A stretch of DNA of 64,000 nt from Methanosphaera sp. BMS (GCF_003268005.1 NZ_CP014213.1:1302001-1366000), one strand, 5' to 3'. Shown: positions 29,095 to 38,968, numbered from the stretch's first letter. The notes: generated from the letters alone by a model not told the origin. Numbers and translations are program-made.

Positions 29095-30057
29095 ATGTCT
29101 GAAGATAAAATTATACGAAAAACTATACAAATAAAAAATTCATTATGGGATCAATTTCAAAATAGGATAGAAGAGATATATGGCACAACCTATAAAAAAC
29201 AGGGCGAAGCAATAGAAACAGCAATAACAAACTATGTAAACAATATAGATCAGGACCCTAATGAAAAAGAAGAGTTAAGAGATACGATAAACAATTTAAA
29301 ACAGGAAAATACCCAACTTAAATTAGACGAAAAAGAGGCCCAGAATAAAATTCAACAATTAGATTCCCAAATGCAACATAAGGATAATGAAATTCAACAC
29401 TTAAACAAAGAAGTCGAAAGACTTGAAGAAGACAACAACAATAAGAATAATGAAATAAACAACATGAAACAACAGTCACAAAACAACAGATCCCAACTCG
29501 AATCAAAAATAGATGAACTAACCCAAATCAATGAAAATCTTTCATATGAGAATAAAAAGTTAACTGATGAGAAAACAAGTGCCAAACTACAGTTAAATGA
29601 CTATGAAAAGGATATCCAAAATATAAACGATAAGGAAAAACTTCTACAACAAAACATTGATAAGTCAAATAGGAATAATGAAATTCTTCAAAAACAGGTA
29701 AATGACCTTAAGGAAGATAAAAAGAAAAACCTTGAAGAAATCGAAGAACTTAAAAAAGAAAGAAAAAGATTACAGACAGAAAATAATCAGCTTACACAGA
29801 ATCTTGTAGATTCAGAAGCCCAATATGAAAACCAGCTCTCCGAGTACAAGAAGGCAGTAAATAAAAAGGAACATACACAGGAAGTATTGAACAAACAGCA
29901 ATTAGAGTTAAACGAAGCATTGAAAAAATTGGAAAAATACTCCTATGCTATGGGTAAGCTGGAAAACATGAGCCTAATCGACAGACTATTTAACAGAATA
30001 CCTGAAGAGGTCAAGGAATTAGTTGCCGCAGAGAAAGCAGAGGAATTAACTGAATAA
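29095..30057 (+). CDS. Ribbon-helix-helix-like DNA-binding protein with long coiled coil
   Basis: 320 residues. Residues 1-50 contain RKTIQIKNSLWDQFQNRIEE followed by YKKQGEAIETAITNYV. This beta-strand/helix/helix pattern resembles MetJ/Arc (RHH) domains. Residues about 55-285 are an almost uninterrupted heptad coiled coil rich in Gln, Asn, Lys and Glu. The last 40 residues form a short conserved-looking tail (SLIDRLFNRIPEEVKELV). I do not recognise a named family. Two CAACAT motifs at its promoter, and 20 more 3.2 kb away, suggest that it binds that motif. Its 3' end overlaps the convergent helicase gene by 12 bp. Confidence 0.7.
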   Translation: MSEDKIIRKTIQIKNSLWDQFQNRIEEIYGTTYKKQGEAIETAITNYVNNIDQDPNEKEELRDTINNLKQENTQLKLDEKEAQNKIQQLDSQMQHKDNEIQHLNKEVERLEEDNNNKNNEINNMKQQSQNNRSQLESKIDELTQINENLSYENKKLTDEKTSAKLQLNDYEKDIQNINDKEKLLQQNIDKSNRNNEILQKQVNDLKEDKKKNLEEIEELKKERKRLQTENNQLTQNLVDSEAQYENQLSEYKKAVNKKEHTQEVLNKQQLELNEALKKLEKYSYAMGKLENMSLIDRLFNRIPEEVKELVAAEKAEELTE

Positions 30058-31938
30058 ATCCTCCAAGAAGATGGTGTCAAATAGGGATATCGAATCGAAC
30101 AGATTATTCATATTGGTGGCACCATCCAACAATGACCTATCTGCTATAATTATCAACTTTTTTCTAGCCCTTGTTATTGAAACGTTTAACTGATTCTTCT
30201 GGGATAAAAACTTTTTTTGAAAATCATTCAGAAGTCTTCTTGAACTTTTACAGAATGAAATTAATATAACATCTTTTTCTCTTCCCTGAAATCTGTATAT
30301 TGTATCACATTCTATATCCAATTGCTTATCTTCAAGCAATCCCTTGATATACATTTTCTGTTTTTTGTAGGGTGTTATCACACCTATTTCATCACATGAT
30401 ATTTCATTTATAATAAGTGCATCGATTATTGACATGACCAGTTCTGCCTCATATTCGTTGATGCATCCGCCGTCGGTATTCAGTTGATAGTATTCCACGT
30501 TTGATGTGTCGATGAGCGTTACTGGTGATTCATCAAGCAGCAGATGATTGTCATTGATTAATACCAGTTTTTTATATACATTTTTTTCATGACTTTTAAG
30601 TCGGTTGTTATAGTAGAGTTTGCTTGATATGTCAGATATCTGGGGATTCATACGGTATTGTATATTGAGAAATGTGTAATCATCGGGATATTTTTCTATC
30701 ATATGGTTGAATATTGACTTTGTTAGTATTGAATCATGATTTATGGTGATGGGCTGAAGTTGCATGTCATCTCCTATAAGTATGAACTTATCTGTCTTAA
30801 GCAGTGCTATTAATGCCAGGTATGTTGGTACTTGACTTGCCTCATCCATGATTACGTAATCAAATTCCATGTCCTTGGTCAGTGCTGATGAAGAGGATAG
30901 TACAGTGGATGCTATAATTTGTGCATGTTGATATACATCCGTTGTTATTATTTTCTTTATTTCATCTATTCTATCATTATTTTTAGATATCTCTTCAATA
31001 ATATTGCTTCTGATTAATTTAGTGTCGATATTTCGAAGGCTATATTCATTATTATCGAGGTGATAGAATTTTGATATTATTCTTCTAATTAGTGAGTGAT
31101 GATTATTTTTCTTTACCAGCATATATTCATCATCAACAGATAATCTTTCGTATTTACTTTGATCTTCTCTTAACAATTTATTCCGCAATTCAAGGTCCTT
31201 GATGATTGGAAATGATGGGTGTTTTTTTAACTTAGAATCGATATGGTAGTGGTGTAGTTTAGGATTTATTTTATCCCTATTTCCTATTCGTAGAATATTG
31301 TCCTCGGGCAAGTCGCCCAGCTTTTCCAAGATGTTGTCTATGGCTATGTGGGTGTGTGTTGTAATCAGAATTCTATAATTGTTACTGTAGAGGTATTTTA
31401 TTATTTCCACAATGGAATGGGTCTTACCAGTTCCGGGCGGCCCCTTGATTATATGAAACTTCCTTGTTGAGATGGAACTGTTTAATGCCAACTGCTGTCG
31501 CTGGTTCAATGATTTTACATTGCATTGTTTGTCGTCATATCTGTTATTATAATCATCAAGCAGTGCCTCTAAAACTTCAATATTTTGTTGGTTAAGCTTA
31601 TTGTCCTTTATTGCTGTAAGCAAATTTTCAAGTTTAAGTATTATAATATCATTTTGGAGGTTGTTTATTTTTATTTCCTGATTTTTATAGAATGATGACT
31701 TATTGTTTAGCTTTATTTTCAAGTTCTTGTTATTGTTTTTAAGTATGATGCCCTGTATTTTATTTATCTCCACTGTTGTGTTTTGAGCTATCTTGGATGA
31801 TTTGTATAATGATACACCTATGATGTCATCTTTGATGTCTGTTATTCGTCCACGTATTTGCTTGTTGTTTATTTTCTCTTTTCTTATCAGGTCTTCAAAG
31901 TCCGTGATAAAATCTTTTAATATGTATTTGTTAATCAT
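30046..31938 (-). CDS. Superfamily 1 helicase, Upf1/Dna2-like
   Basis: 630-residue ATP-dependent helicase. The N-terminal region (about 1-130) is beta-rich, like the 1B/stalk domains of Upf1-like enzymes. Walker A is GPPGTGKTHS near residue 165, motif Ia follows in TTHTHIAIDN, motif II is MDEASQ, motif III GDDMQLQPI, motif IV QYRMNPQIS, and motifs V and VI are in TIYRFQGREKDVILIS and VSITRARKKLII. Substrate (DNA or RNA) is unknown. It converges with the RHH/coiled-coil gene with a 12-bp overlap of 3' ends. Confidence 0.92.
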   Translation of the reverse strand: MINKYILKDFITDFEDLIRKEKINNKQIRGRITDIKDDIIGVSLYKSSKIAQNTTVEINKIQGIILKNNNKNLKIKLNNKSSFYKNQEIKINNLQNDIIILKLENLLTAIKDNKLNQQNIEVLEALLDDYNNRYDDKQCNVKSLNQRQQLALNSSISTRKFHIIKGPPGTGKTHSIVEIIKYLYSNNYRILITTHTHIAIDNILEKLGDLPEDNILRIGNRDKINPKLHHYHIDSKLKKHPSFPIIKDLELRNKLLREDQSKYERLSVDDEYMLVKKNNHHSLIRRIISKFYHLDNNEYSLRNIDTKLIRSNIIEEISKNNDRIDEIKKIITTDVYQHAQIIASTVLSSSSALTKDMEFDYVIMDEASQVPTYLALIALLKTDKFILIGDDMQLQPITINHDSILTKSIFNHMIEKYPDDYTFLNIQYRMNPQISDISSKLYYNNRLKSHEKNVYKKLVLINDNHLLLDESPVTLIDTSNVEYYQLNTDGGCINEYEAELVMSIIDALIINEISCDEIGVITPYKKQKMYIKGLLEDKQLDIECDTIYRFQGREKDVILISFCKSSRRLLNDFQKKFLSQKNQLNVSITRARKKLIIIADRSLLDGATNMNNLFDSISLFDTIFLEDLFS

Positions 31939-32410
31939 AATAGTTGTAATAATAAATTATATAATAAGTAATACATATAATTTGCTGGACAATAATAGAA
32001 GCATAATTAATGAAAAAACAAGTTTTATTTTGAATGAATAATAAAGAGAAAGAACTCTTTATTAAACATTATAGGATATAATAGAAATAGATGTGACTCC
32101 ATTTCATAAATACCTTAAATGTACTGATTAATACTCCTTAAAATCAATACAAATAAGTTAAGTTTTATAAGTTTTTAACAATTTTGTAAATTGTGTTTAA
32201 TTATCTTTAATTAAACAATTAAATCTATGTATCAAATATATAATAAGTTTTAGCATAATTACAACATATTAAAAAATACGATAAACAGTCAAACTATATA
32301 AAAGAGTATTTGTCAGTAATTGTTTATAAGAAATCAATTATGTATATTACCATAAATGAAAAAAAGGCCGTTAATCACTATTCAAAAATAAAAAAGGATA
32401 AAGGAAAAAA
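31939..32410. other. AT-rich gap upstream of the helicase gene
   Basis: 472 bp. It contains the helicase promoter (minus strand, near 31950-31980) and the T-rich 3' tail of the ABC permease transcript (minus strand, 32365-32410). A nine-base stem AATAAAGAG (32040-32048) with CTCTTTATT (32055-32063) forms a hairpin with a six-base loop but has no T-run on either side, so its role is unclear. No small ORF is convincing. Confidence 0.4.
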
Positions 32411-34684
32411 TTATTCCCTTGATTTTTTCAGGGATTCGACCATGTCAATCTCCTTGATTTTACGACTTAACAATAAGTTAACTACTATGGTTAAACCTAT
32501 TACGCAAACAAATGTTATCATTATCGTCGGCAGGTTATAGTTTATGGGATAGTAGAACGTATCCCCCGATGAGTCCATGATTACCCTCAAGACCTTATAG
32601 CCCAGGGGTACTCCCAGGATAAATCCGATTGATGCCAGGAATATATGTTGGGCTAGAAACATCCTACGTATGATGCCGCTGGTAAAACCCAAAACCTTCA
32701 GGGTAGCAAGATCTATTTCAACCTCAGTAAAAGATAAAATTCCCAGGCCATAGAGCATCACTATAGAAAGCAGCAATGCAAAGATAAGAAGTATTGCTAT
32801 TAACAGATTACCAGATTCCATCATATCATCCCAACTTTTTTGTAAGTCGTCAATGGTAAATATGGCGGATATTCCATCGTAACTACCATTAACAGCGTTT
32901 CTGGTTACAATCATCGTTGGTGTGAAATTTATGTCAAGTTTATCCGATTTATCTTGACTGATGGTTATTCCCTGATTGGATGGATCTGCATTAATCTCAT
33001 CAATGATGGAGTTAATCCACTTGTCTTCTCCATATAATCTCCACTGGATACTATCCCCCTTATCCACTCCCAGTATTTCTGCTGTTTTTCTGGTTAATGT
33101 TACACCATCATGAGGCAGTTTCATCGCCTTCATTTTTTCATCTGTCGGTGTGATAAGTGAGGTGTCGTTATATACGTTTAGGTTTACTGTCTTTTTGATA
33201 TCATTGGCCCTTATTTCTATGGGTTTTGTCATTATCTGTGTTCCGTTGACCTTTTTTGTCACGTCATCAACTTGGGCTATCGTTGCATTTTCCTCTATTA
33301 TAAGTTGGGTTTCATAGTGATTGATAGTTCCATACTGCCATGTTTTTAAGTCATTCATCCCATCCGACATGCCAAATGCGGAGATTAATAATATTGTACA
33401 ACCGATTATGCTTACGACCGTTACAAGAGACCTTATCTTGTTTCTTTTGATGTCACGGATATTCCAGCGGGCATTGAATCCCAACTTTTTCCATATTACC
33501 GTTTTTTCAAGTATTGAATTGCCGGATATCTTTGGTGGCTTAGGTTCCAATGTCTCTGCGGGCGTTTGTCTTACGATGTTTTTTGTGGATAGATATGTGA
33601 ACAATACTGATATAACTATCAAGAGTAATGCAACATATACAAATGAGATATCAAATCCGGATTTCCATACGGGAAGTGTGTAGAATGAACTCATTGATGG
33701 ATAGAATAGGTATGGTAAAGAGTTTACGCCTATTACCAATCCGAGAACGCTTCCGGCTACCGTAAGATATAATCCATAGGATATGAAATGATATATGAGT
33801 GATTTGTTACTGAAACCAAGTGCCTTTAATGTTCCAATCTGTGTTCTCTGGTGTGATACTATACGTGTCATTGTGGTTATTAAGGTCAGTAGGGCAACCA
33901 CTACAAATATCACCGGAAACATGCTTCCAAGCATCTTATGCTGATCGATTTCAGACTGGAATTGCAGTACGCTGGTATGGTCCTTGAATGGAAGGAACGT
34001 GTAGTTTTTAAGCTTTACATTGTCATCCAATTTACCCTGATACTTTTCAGGTGTGTCTTTTGTTTTTATCAATAGCGTCGTATATGGGATGTTGTCTGTT
34101 GGATATGCCTTGTATGATGCGTAGGCAAAACCCTGTAGTTTAAAGTCAGGTATTATACTTTCATCTGACTGTTCATATACGTATTCTGGTGAATAACCCA
34201 GTCCGCGTATGGTCTTTTCTATGTTTAATCCATTGTATTTGAGAGTTATGTTATCTCCTATCTTTAGATTATGGGCATCTGCAAATCTTTTGTCCATCCA
34301 TATTCCATCCTCATCATCGAGATTTATGTTCTGTCCTTCTACAGCCTGGTATTTGGATATCTTGTTTGATTCTATGTAGTGAAGCTTCACCGTGGGATTC
34401 GAGTCCATCTCTGCGGTGGTACTTATTACAAGTTGTCGTTCAACATCATCGGTTGAATCCATGTTTTTTATTTTATCTAAGGTGGTGTTATTTATATTAT
34501 CAGAGTATACCCATATATCTGCCATGTTGTTGTCCTGGTAGAATGAATCGACTGTTTGTTGTATTCCCGTTGCCTCTGCTCCTACGCCGGCATAGATCAT
34601 GAGTGTTAGAAAGGACATGAGAAATATTGATATAAATTGCATTTTGTGTTCTTTCATGTCCCTTAGCATCTTTCTAATTAGCAT
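32411..34684 (-). CDS. ABC transporter permease, FtsX/MacB-type
   Basis: About 757 residues with a first transmembrane helix near 15-40, a large extracytoplasmic domain, three helices near 270-390, a second large extracytoplasmic domain, and three C-terminal helices. This is the duplicated FtsX-like permease layout. The upstream GTG codons at 34696 and 34693 are in frame. I prefer ATG 34684 because GTGGTGAT just before it matches a ribosome-binding site overlapping the ATPase stop codon. Such pairs export lipids, peptides or act mechanically on the envelope rather than import nutrients; the substrate is unknown. Confidence 0.88.
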   Translation of the reverse strand: MLIRKMLRDMKEHKMQFISIFLMSFLTLMIYAGVGAEATGIQQTVDSFYQDNNMADIWVYSDNINNTTLDKIKNMDSTDDVERQLVISTTAEMDSNPTVKLHYIESNKISKYQAVEGQNINLDDEDGIWMDKRFADAHNLKIGDNITLKYNGLNIEKTIRGLGYSPEYVYEQSDESIIPDFKLQGFAYASYKAYPTDNIPYTTLLIKTKDTPEKYQGKLDDNVKLKNYTFLPFKDHTSVLQFQSEIDQHKMLGSMFPVIFVVVALLTLITTMTRIVSHQRTQIGTLKALGFSNKSLIYHFISYGLYLTVAGSVLGLVIGVNSLPYLFYPSMSSFYTLPVWKSGFDISFVYVALLLIVISVLFTYLSTKNIVRQTPAETLEPKPPKISGNSILEKTVIWKKLGFNARWNIRDIKRNKIRSLVTVVSIIGCTILLISAFGMSDGMNDLKTWQYGTINHYETQLIIEENATIAQVDDVTKKVNGTQIMTKPIEIRANDIKKTVNLNVYNDTSLITPTDEKMKAMKLPHDGVTLTRKTAEILGVDKGDSIQWRLYGEDKWINSIIDEINADPSNQGITISQDKSDKLDINFTPTMIVTRNAVNGSYDGISAIFTIDDLQKSWDDMMESGNLLIAILLIFALLLSIVMLYGLGILSFTEVEIDLATLKVLGFTSGIIRRMFLAQHIFLASIGFILGVPLGYKVLRVIMDSSGDTFYYPINYNLPTIMITFVCVIGLTIVVNLLLSRKIKEIDMVESLKKSRE

Positions 34685-34689
34685 TTGTA

Positions 34690-35394
34690 TCACCACTCTA
34701 TCTGGTCTATGTCCATTGGATTTCGGTTTATTTCCACATCTTCTATTTGTCCATTTTTGATGTGTATTATTTTATCTGCCAGGTATGACAGTTGGTTGTT
34801 ATGTGTTACTATGATTACCGTTGTTTTATGTTCTCTGGCTAAGTTTAGAAGCATGCCGATTATATGGTATCCTGTATTGGAGTCCAGTGCACCTGTAGGT
34901 TCATCACATAATAGCAGTGCAGGTTGTTTGGATATTGCCCTTGCTATGGATACTCTTTGTTGTTCTCCACCGGATAGTTCTGATGGGAATTGATTGGCGT
35001 GTTCTTCGAGGCCTACCTGCCTTAGGTATTTGATGCCATCTATTTTGTTATCTATCACGTCATTTATTAGTTCTATATTTTCTATTGCCGTTAGGTTTGG
35101 TATGAGGTTGTAGAATTGAAAGATGAATCCTACTTTATCTGCACGATATTGTGTTAGTTGTTTTTCATTGTAGTTAGATATTTCCTCATTGTCTACTGTT
35201 ATGGTACCGCTTGTTAGTTTATCCAGTCCTCCAAGTAGATTAAGCAGTGTTGACTTTCCACTTCCTGATGGTCCCAGTATTACTACGAACTCTCCCTCAT
35301 CTATTGTGAAGTTAAGATTGTTTGCAGCTTTGAGTACATTTGTTCCTATTATGTATTCTTTTGTTACGTTCTTAAATTCTATGATTTGTGACAT
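34690..35394 (-). CDS. ABC transporter ATP-binding protein, LolD/MacB-type
   Basis: 234-residue ATPase partner of the FtsX-type permease. Walker [11 protein letters not shown]-loop FQFYNL, signature [14 protein letters not shown], Walker [13 protein letters not shown] and the switch His in IVTHN are all intact. AAGGAGG ahead of the ATG is a strong ribosome-binding site. The stop codon overlaps the permease ribosome-binding site, so both are co-translated. The promoter region (35395-35639) is shared with the divergent 99-residue protein gene and includes a DtxR-like box. Confidence 0.93.
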   Translation of the reverse strand: MSQIIEFKNVTKEYIIGTNVLKAANNLNFTIDEGEFVVILGPSGSGKSTLLNLLGGLDKLTSGTITVDNEEISNYNEKQLTQYRADKVGFIFQFYNLIPNLTAIENIELINDVIDNKIDGIKYLRQVGLEEHANQFPSELSGGEQQRVSIARAISKQPALLLCDEPTGALDSNTGYHIIGMLLNLAREHKTTVIIVTHNNQLSYLADKIIHIKNGQIEDVEINRNPMDIDQIEW

Positions 35395-35576
35395 TGTTTT
35401 ATTTACCTCCTTTTGATTTATTTATTCAAATATGTTATAGCGTATTTTCATGAATAGATTTGAATAATTATTTTTATTTAATTTTTATTGAAATGGAAAT
35501 TGTTTTTTAATCAATATATTAATTTCTTACAAAAATCAGCACTATGTAATAATTATATAACAACTACTATATATAT

Positions 35577-35590
35577 TTAGGTAAGCCTAA
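35577..35590. promoter_or_regulatory. DtxR-like operator TTAGG-TAAG-CCTAA
   Basis: Inverted repeat TTAGG (35577-35581) and CCTAA (35586-35590), resembling operators of DtxR/IdeR-family metal-dependent repressors. It sits just after the TATATATATTTA element of the 35640 gene, 183 bp from the ABC transporter start, in the shared divergent region. Confidence 0.5.
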
Positions 35591-35639
35591 AATTACATCC
35601 TGATAAAATAAATACTTAACAAGATACAGATATAATAAC

Positions 35640-35939
35640 ATGACAGAAGAGAAAATAGAACAATTGGAAAATAGAATAAAGGAATTAGAAACCACCAATA
35701 AGATAATCCAAGATGAATTAGATGCCAAAACAAACGATTATAAGAAAATGGCCATGGAAGTAGGACAGGTCATCTTCCAGAATGAAGATTATGAGTATGA
35801 GATAAAAAAACTCAAAGAAAAAATAGAATCATTAAATAATCAAATCGAGATGTTGAAAACAGAAAACAATGAATTAAAAAAATTTAAAGAAGAAGTGGAA
35901 TCATCCACCACGTGGAAACTAAAATCAAAATTCTCATGA
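35640..35939 (+). CDS. Small coiled-coil protein, 99 residues
   Basis: Heptad-rich, highly charged helical protein from residue 3 to about 88, with a short tail ending TTWKLKSKFS. There is no signal peptide, membrane segment or DNA-binding head. The tail resembles the STTWKL segment found in some coiled coils attached to glycosyltransferases, but that is a weak impression. It is divergent from the ABC exporter and convergent with the nitroreductase gene 7 bp away. I cannot assign a function. Confidence 0.7.
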   Translation: MTEEKIEQLENRIKELETTNKIIQDELDAKTNDYKKMAMEVGQVIFQNEDYEYEIKKLKEKIESLNNQIEMLKTENNELKKFKEEVESSTTWKLKSKFS

Positions 35940-35946
35940 TGGACGA

Positions 35947-36498
35947 CTATAAAAGTTCATCGGCAAATATAACATAATCCTCTTTTATACTCTTTTTTGG
36001 TACTTCATAGTCATCTGCAGGATAACCCAATACCACATGGCCAACACCTATATAATCCTCTGATAAGCCCCATACCTTAAGCAATTCCTTGGCCTGTACT
36101 GAATCAAATTCTTCACGAGCCCTGTGAATCCAACATGACCCTATATCCAATGCCGTTGCTGCATTCAATATATTGCCAATGGTTAATGACGCATCCTCGA
36201 CACATGTAGGTACATTCTTATCGGCAAGAACTATCAAAAGTGTTGGAGCATTATAGAACGGATCAATATCACCCAACTTTTCTTGTATTTCATCAGGAAA
36301 ACAGGACAAGTTCCACTTGGAGAATCTTTCAATGATATCCTTTCTTTGGATAACAATTATCTTTGGTGATTGAAGGTTCATACCACTAGGGGCATTACAT
36401 GCGGCATCCAATATTTCCCTCAAATCATCATCGCTTATCTGTTTATCGGTAAATTTCTTTACGCTTCTTCTTGTTTTTAGAGCTTCCATACAATCCAT
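35947..36498 (-). CDS. Nitroreductase family protein
   Basis: About 183 residues, FMN-dependent oxidoreductase fold. RRSVKKFTDKQISDDDL and AACNAPSGMNLQSPK are the FMN-binding N-terminal motifs, and GVGHVVLGYPADDY is the C-terminal one. An upstream in-frame ATG at 36549 would add 17 residues. I prefer 36498 because AAAGGTG lies at the right distance. The substrate is unknown; methanogen members may act on quinone-like or nitro compounds or flavins. Confidence 0.88.
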   Translation of the reverse strand: MDCMEALKTRRSVKKFTDKQISDDDLREILDAACNAPSGMNLQSPKIIVIQRKDIIERFSKWNLSCFPDEIQEKLGDIDPFYNAPTLLIVLADKNVPTCVEDASLTIGNILNAATALDIGSCWIHRAREEFDSVQAKELLKVWGLSEDYIGVGHVVLGYPADDYEVPKKSIKEDYVIFADELL

Positions 36499-36553
36499 AT
36501 TATTTTCACCTTTTGTTTTTGTTTTTAAATTGTTATATTTATTTATCATTACA

Positions 36554-37708
36554 TTACTGTATATACTTTGTCAATCTTTTTATGGCATCATGCTTTTCTT
36601 TATTATCAAGCTTTGCCTGCTCCAGGGAATCCTTGATTGTCTGTATAGAATGGTCATATACCTCCCTGTCAACAGGATATGGGAAGCCGTCCTTTCCCCC
36701 ATGGGCAAAGCTATACTTAACGGGATCTTCCCAGCTTGCCTTCTTACCATATACCAGGTCACTGATTAGTGCAAGTGCCCTTATCTTCTTTGGCCCGATT
36801 CCCTTGAGGGATATCAGTTCCCTGTAATTGTCGGGCTGTACTTCATAAGCATTCTTGAGTACTTCAAATTCCCTATCGGATAAGTCCATATCCAGTACTG
36901 GATGATGTGAGGGCATGGTAAAGTTCGGTTGATTGTTAAATGAAGTGGGATCATCATCCGTAGAGTCAAGGTTGAAGTAGTCGCTTAATAATGTCTGTTT
37001 AGGATCCTTTCTTTTAAAGTATGTTCGTAGATGTTCAGGGTTATCGTTTATCAAGTCAACGCTTATGTCCCTAGCCTCCCTACTATCCTTGCTTGACATG
37101 TCCAATGTATCCGGTTCTTTCTTGTCACATTCAATCGCAGTGTGCGGACTTGAGAGGAATTCGTCCAAATCCGTGCTCATCCAATGATAACGGCGTGCAT
37201 ACTTGTTGTCCAGGTTCATACCCTGCTGGACTACGGCCCAACTGCCCTCCTCCGTTAAGAAGAAGTTATGCTGATATAATGTGTACTTATCCTGTATGCA
37301 GGAGTTATCAATCTTTGCAGATAGCTTTGATGACCTGACCAAGTAATCTGTTGTCTTATCAGATAAGTTAAATTCATCCCCCATCCTGAGCAGTTGTCCG
37401 GGAGTTTTCAGTGAATTTTTACCCTTACCACCTAGAACCGCTATGCCATGTTCTTCGGCATTCAGGCTTGCACGCAATGCACCGCATGTTGTAGTGGTTG
37501 TACCCGAGGAGTGCCAGTCAAATCCTATAACACATGAGAATGCCTGAAACCAGTATGGATTGGATATTCTGTTTAAAAATTCCTCATGTCCATACTCCTC
37601 CAGTATGACCTCCGTAATGGCCCCCGATAACTTTACCATCCTATGCCATAGCCACCGCGGTGTATGATCGGTATGTAACGGCAGATTCACAAAACCTTTT
37701 CTTTGCAT
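36554..37708 (-). CDS. DUF763 family protein
   Basis: 384 residues matching the DUF763 family found in archaea and some thermophilic bacteria. Its N-terminus is FVNLPLHTDHTPRWL, with a central DWHSSGTTTTTCGALRASL stretch. Near the C-terminus, LISLKGIGPKKIRALALIS is a helix-hairpin-helix motif, suggesting DNA binding. Conserved His/Asp residues near the N-terminus could be catalytic. No biochemical role is established. It is probably co-transcribed with the nitroreductase gene downstream (55 bp gap). Confidence 0.88.
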   Translation of the reverse strand: MQRKGFVNLPLHTDHTPRWLWHRMVKLSGAITEVILEEYGHEEFLNRISNPYWFQAFSCVIGFDWHSSGTTTTTCGALRASLNAEEHGIAVLGGKGKNSLKTPGQLLRMGDEFNLSDKTTDYLVRSSKLSAKIDNSCIQDKYTLYQHNFFLTEEGSWAVVQQGMNLDNKYARRYHWMSTDLDEFLSSPHTAIECDKKEPDTLDMSSKDSREARDISVDLINDNPEHLRTYFKRKDPKQTLLSDYFNLDSTDDDPTSFNNQPNFTMPSHHPVLDMDLSDREFEVLKNAYEVQPDNYRELISLKGIGPKKIRALALISDLVYGKKASWEDPVKYSFAHGGKDGFPYPVDREVYDHSIQTIKDSLEQAKLDNKEKHDAIKRLTKYIQ

Positions 37709-37909
37709 ATATTATGTTATAACCTTTAAGTAATATAAATGTGAAGCGGGATTGATAAGTACTGGAGTACCATTTAATTAATTACGAAAGTATTTAAATA
37801 GTATCATGAACAAAATTATAGAATACTTTATTTAGTATATTTACATATATAATATACAGTGGAATATATATGATTGAATTTGTTAATTTGAGTAAATAGG
37901 GAGGTTAGT

Positions 37910-38596
37910 ATGAATACTAAATTAATATTAGCAATAGCAATCGTTGCATTAGTAGGAGTGGTTGCTGCAACATATCAAATAAATAATACAAATAATTTAA
38001 CCAATTCATATACGGATGTTGAACCTGAATTACAGGTTGAAGCCGGTGCTAGTGATAGTGTAGATTCTGTTATCGGTGCTGACTCAGCAAATAGTGCTAG
38101 TTCAAATAAGAATAAGCAAACTGCAAAAAAAAGTTCTTATAAAAGCAGTTCTAAACAGAACAATAAGGTATCTTCAACAAGAAATGGAGGTTCATCCTCA
38201 AGTGGTTCCTCAACCGGCACATCAACTGCATCAACCGGTGGTTCCGGCCAGAATGCAGGTAGTCAATCTACGATAGATGCTTATAGTGTTGCCCGTAGTG
38301 CAGGTATTCAAATGGGTGCTACATCAACCAGATTTATCAGTTCATTTATTGTTGACGGTACAGTGTATAATGTTTACGGACAGTATAAGAATGGTAAGCT
38401 CGTTGGTGAGACCGAAGTAAACACCAAAACAGGTCAGATTACCGGTGGAGCATATATTGGTGAAGTAACTGGTGACAGCAGCAATAATGATAATAGTGGT
38501 AGCAGTTCAGCTAACACAGATAGTGGAAGTAGTAGCTCTGACAGTGGTAGCGATACACCTGTTATAGTTGATATTACTAATGAAACCGAAGGATAA
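37910..38596 (+). CDS. Secreted or membrane-anchored Ser/Asn-rich protein
   Basis: 228 residues. A hydrophobic N-terminal segment (5-21) forms a signal peptide or anchor. A low-complexity Ser/Gly/Asn/Lys linker covers about 55-120. A compact domain (about 123-185) contains SVARSAGIQMGATST, the region around YNVYGQYKNGKLVGE and VNTKTGQITGGAYIGEV. A second Ser/Asp-rich tail follows. The compact domain vaguely resembles PepSY-like folds (strand-rich, ending in TGQI), which I cannot confirm. GGGAGGTTAGT precedes the ATG. It lies beside the giant adhesin and may be another surface protein. Confidence 0.7.
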   Translation: MNTKLILAIAIVALVGVVAATYQINNTNNLTNSYTDVEPELQVEAGASDSVDSVIGADSANSASSNKNKQTAKKSSYKSSSKQNNKVSSTRNGGSSSSGSSTGTSTASTGGSGQNAGSQSTIDAYSVARSAGIQMGATSTRFISSFIVDGTVYNVYGQYKNGKLVGETEVNTKTGQITGGAYIGEVTGDSSNNDNSGSSSANTDSGSSSSDSGSDTPVIVDITNETEG

Positions 38597-38610
38597 CGGT
38601 TTCCCTTTTT
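38582..38610 (+). terminator. Hairpin terminator overlapping a stop codon
   Basis: GAAACCG (38582-38588) pairs with CGGTTTC (38597-38603) around an eight-base loop that contains the TAA stop codon (38594-38596). A T-run follows at 38606-38612. It looks like a bacterial-style intrinsic terminator. Confidence 0.65.
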
Positions 38611-38931
38611 TTAAATATTTTTTTTAATCGTTTCTTTTTCTTGCAATCAATTTTCTTAATTATGGTTTTTAATAATAACTATAAATCAGCATTGTCTAAT
38701 TATTTTAATTCTTTAACATCTAGGGGACAACAACTCCTATCGAATCATTCCTTGTTACCTATTTAATTATTGTTAGGATATATCAGGATTGGAGAAGATT
38801 GTTTTAAAATTAATAACTTATAACTTTTTACATATAAGTTATAACTTATAAGTTAAGAGTTTAATAAAAAAGATTGTTGGAAAATAATATGGATTAAATA
38901 AATTGTTGTTTTTAAAAAATAGTAAGAAAAA
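38611..38931. other. AT-rich convergent intergenic region
   Basis: About 320 bp between the two hairpin terminators. It contains the 16-mer AAGTTATAACTTATAA at 38836-38851, also present at 8261-8276, flanked by further TTATAACTT-type repeats (38816-38857). I see no ORF or RNA gene. Confidence 0.45.
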
Positions 38932-38960
38932 AACTTTGAAGGAACTAAGCCTTCAAAGTT
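38932..38960 (-). terminator. Perfect hairpin terminator of the giant adhesin gene
   Basis: Eleven-base arms AACTTTGAAGG (38932-38942) and CCTTCAAAGTT (38950-38960) with a seven-base loop. On the minus strand the hairpin is followed by a T-run (complement of 38926-38932). It lies nine bases after the adhesin stop codon. Confidence 0.75.
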
Positions 38961-38968
38961 ATAAAAAA

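Noticed and set aside
32040-32063. Nine-base hairpin as a terminator
   Set aside because: There is no T-run on either strand and no gene ends next to it.
32310-32540. A 76-residue plus-strand ORF
   Set aside because: It overlaps the permease 3' end in antisense, lacks a ribosome-binding site and looks random.
36471-36827. Plus-strand ORFs of 79-118 residues near 36.5-36.8 kb
   Set aside because: They are antisense to the well-supported DUF763 and nitroreductase genes.
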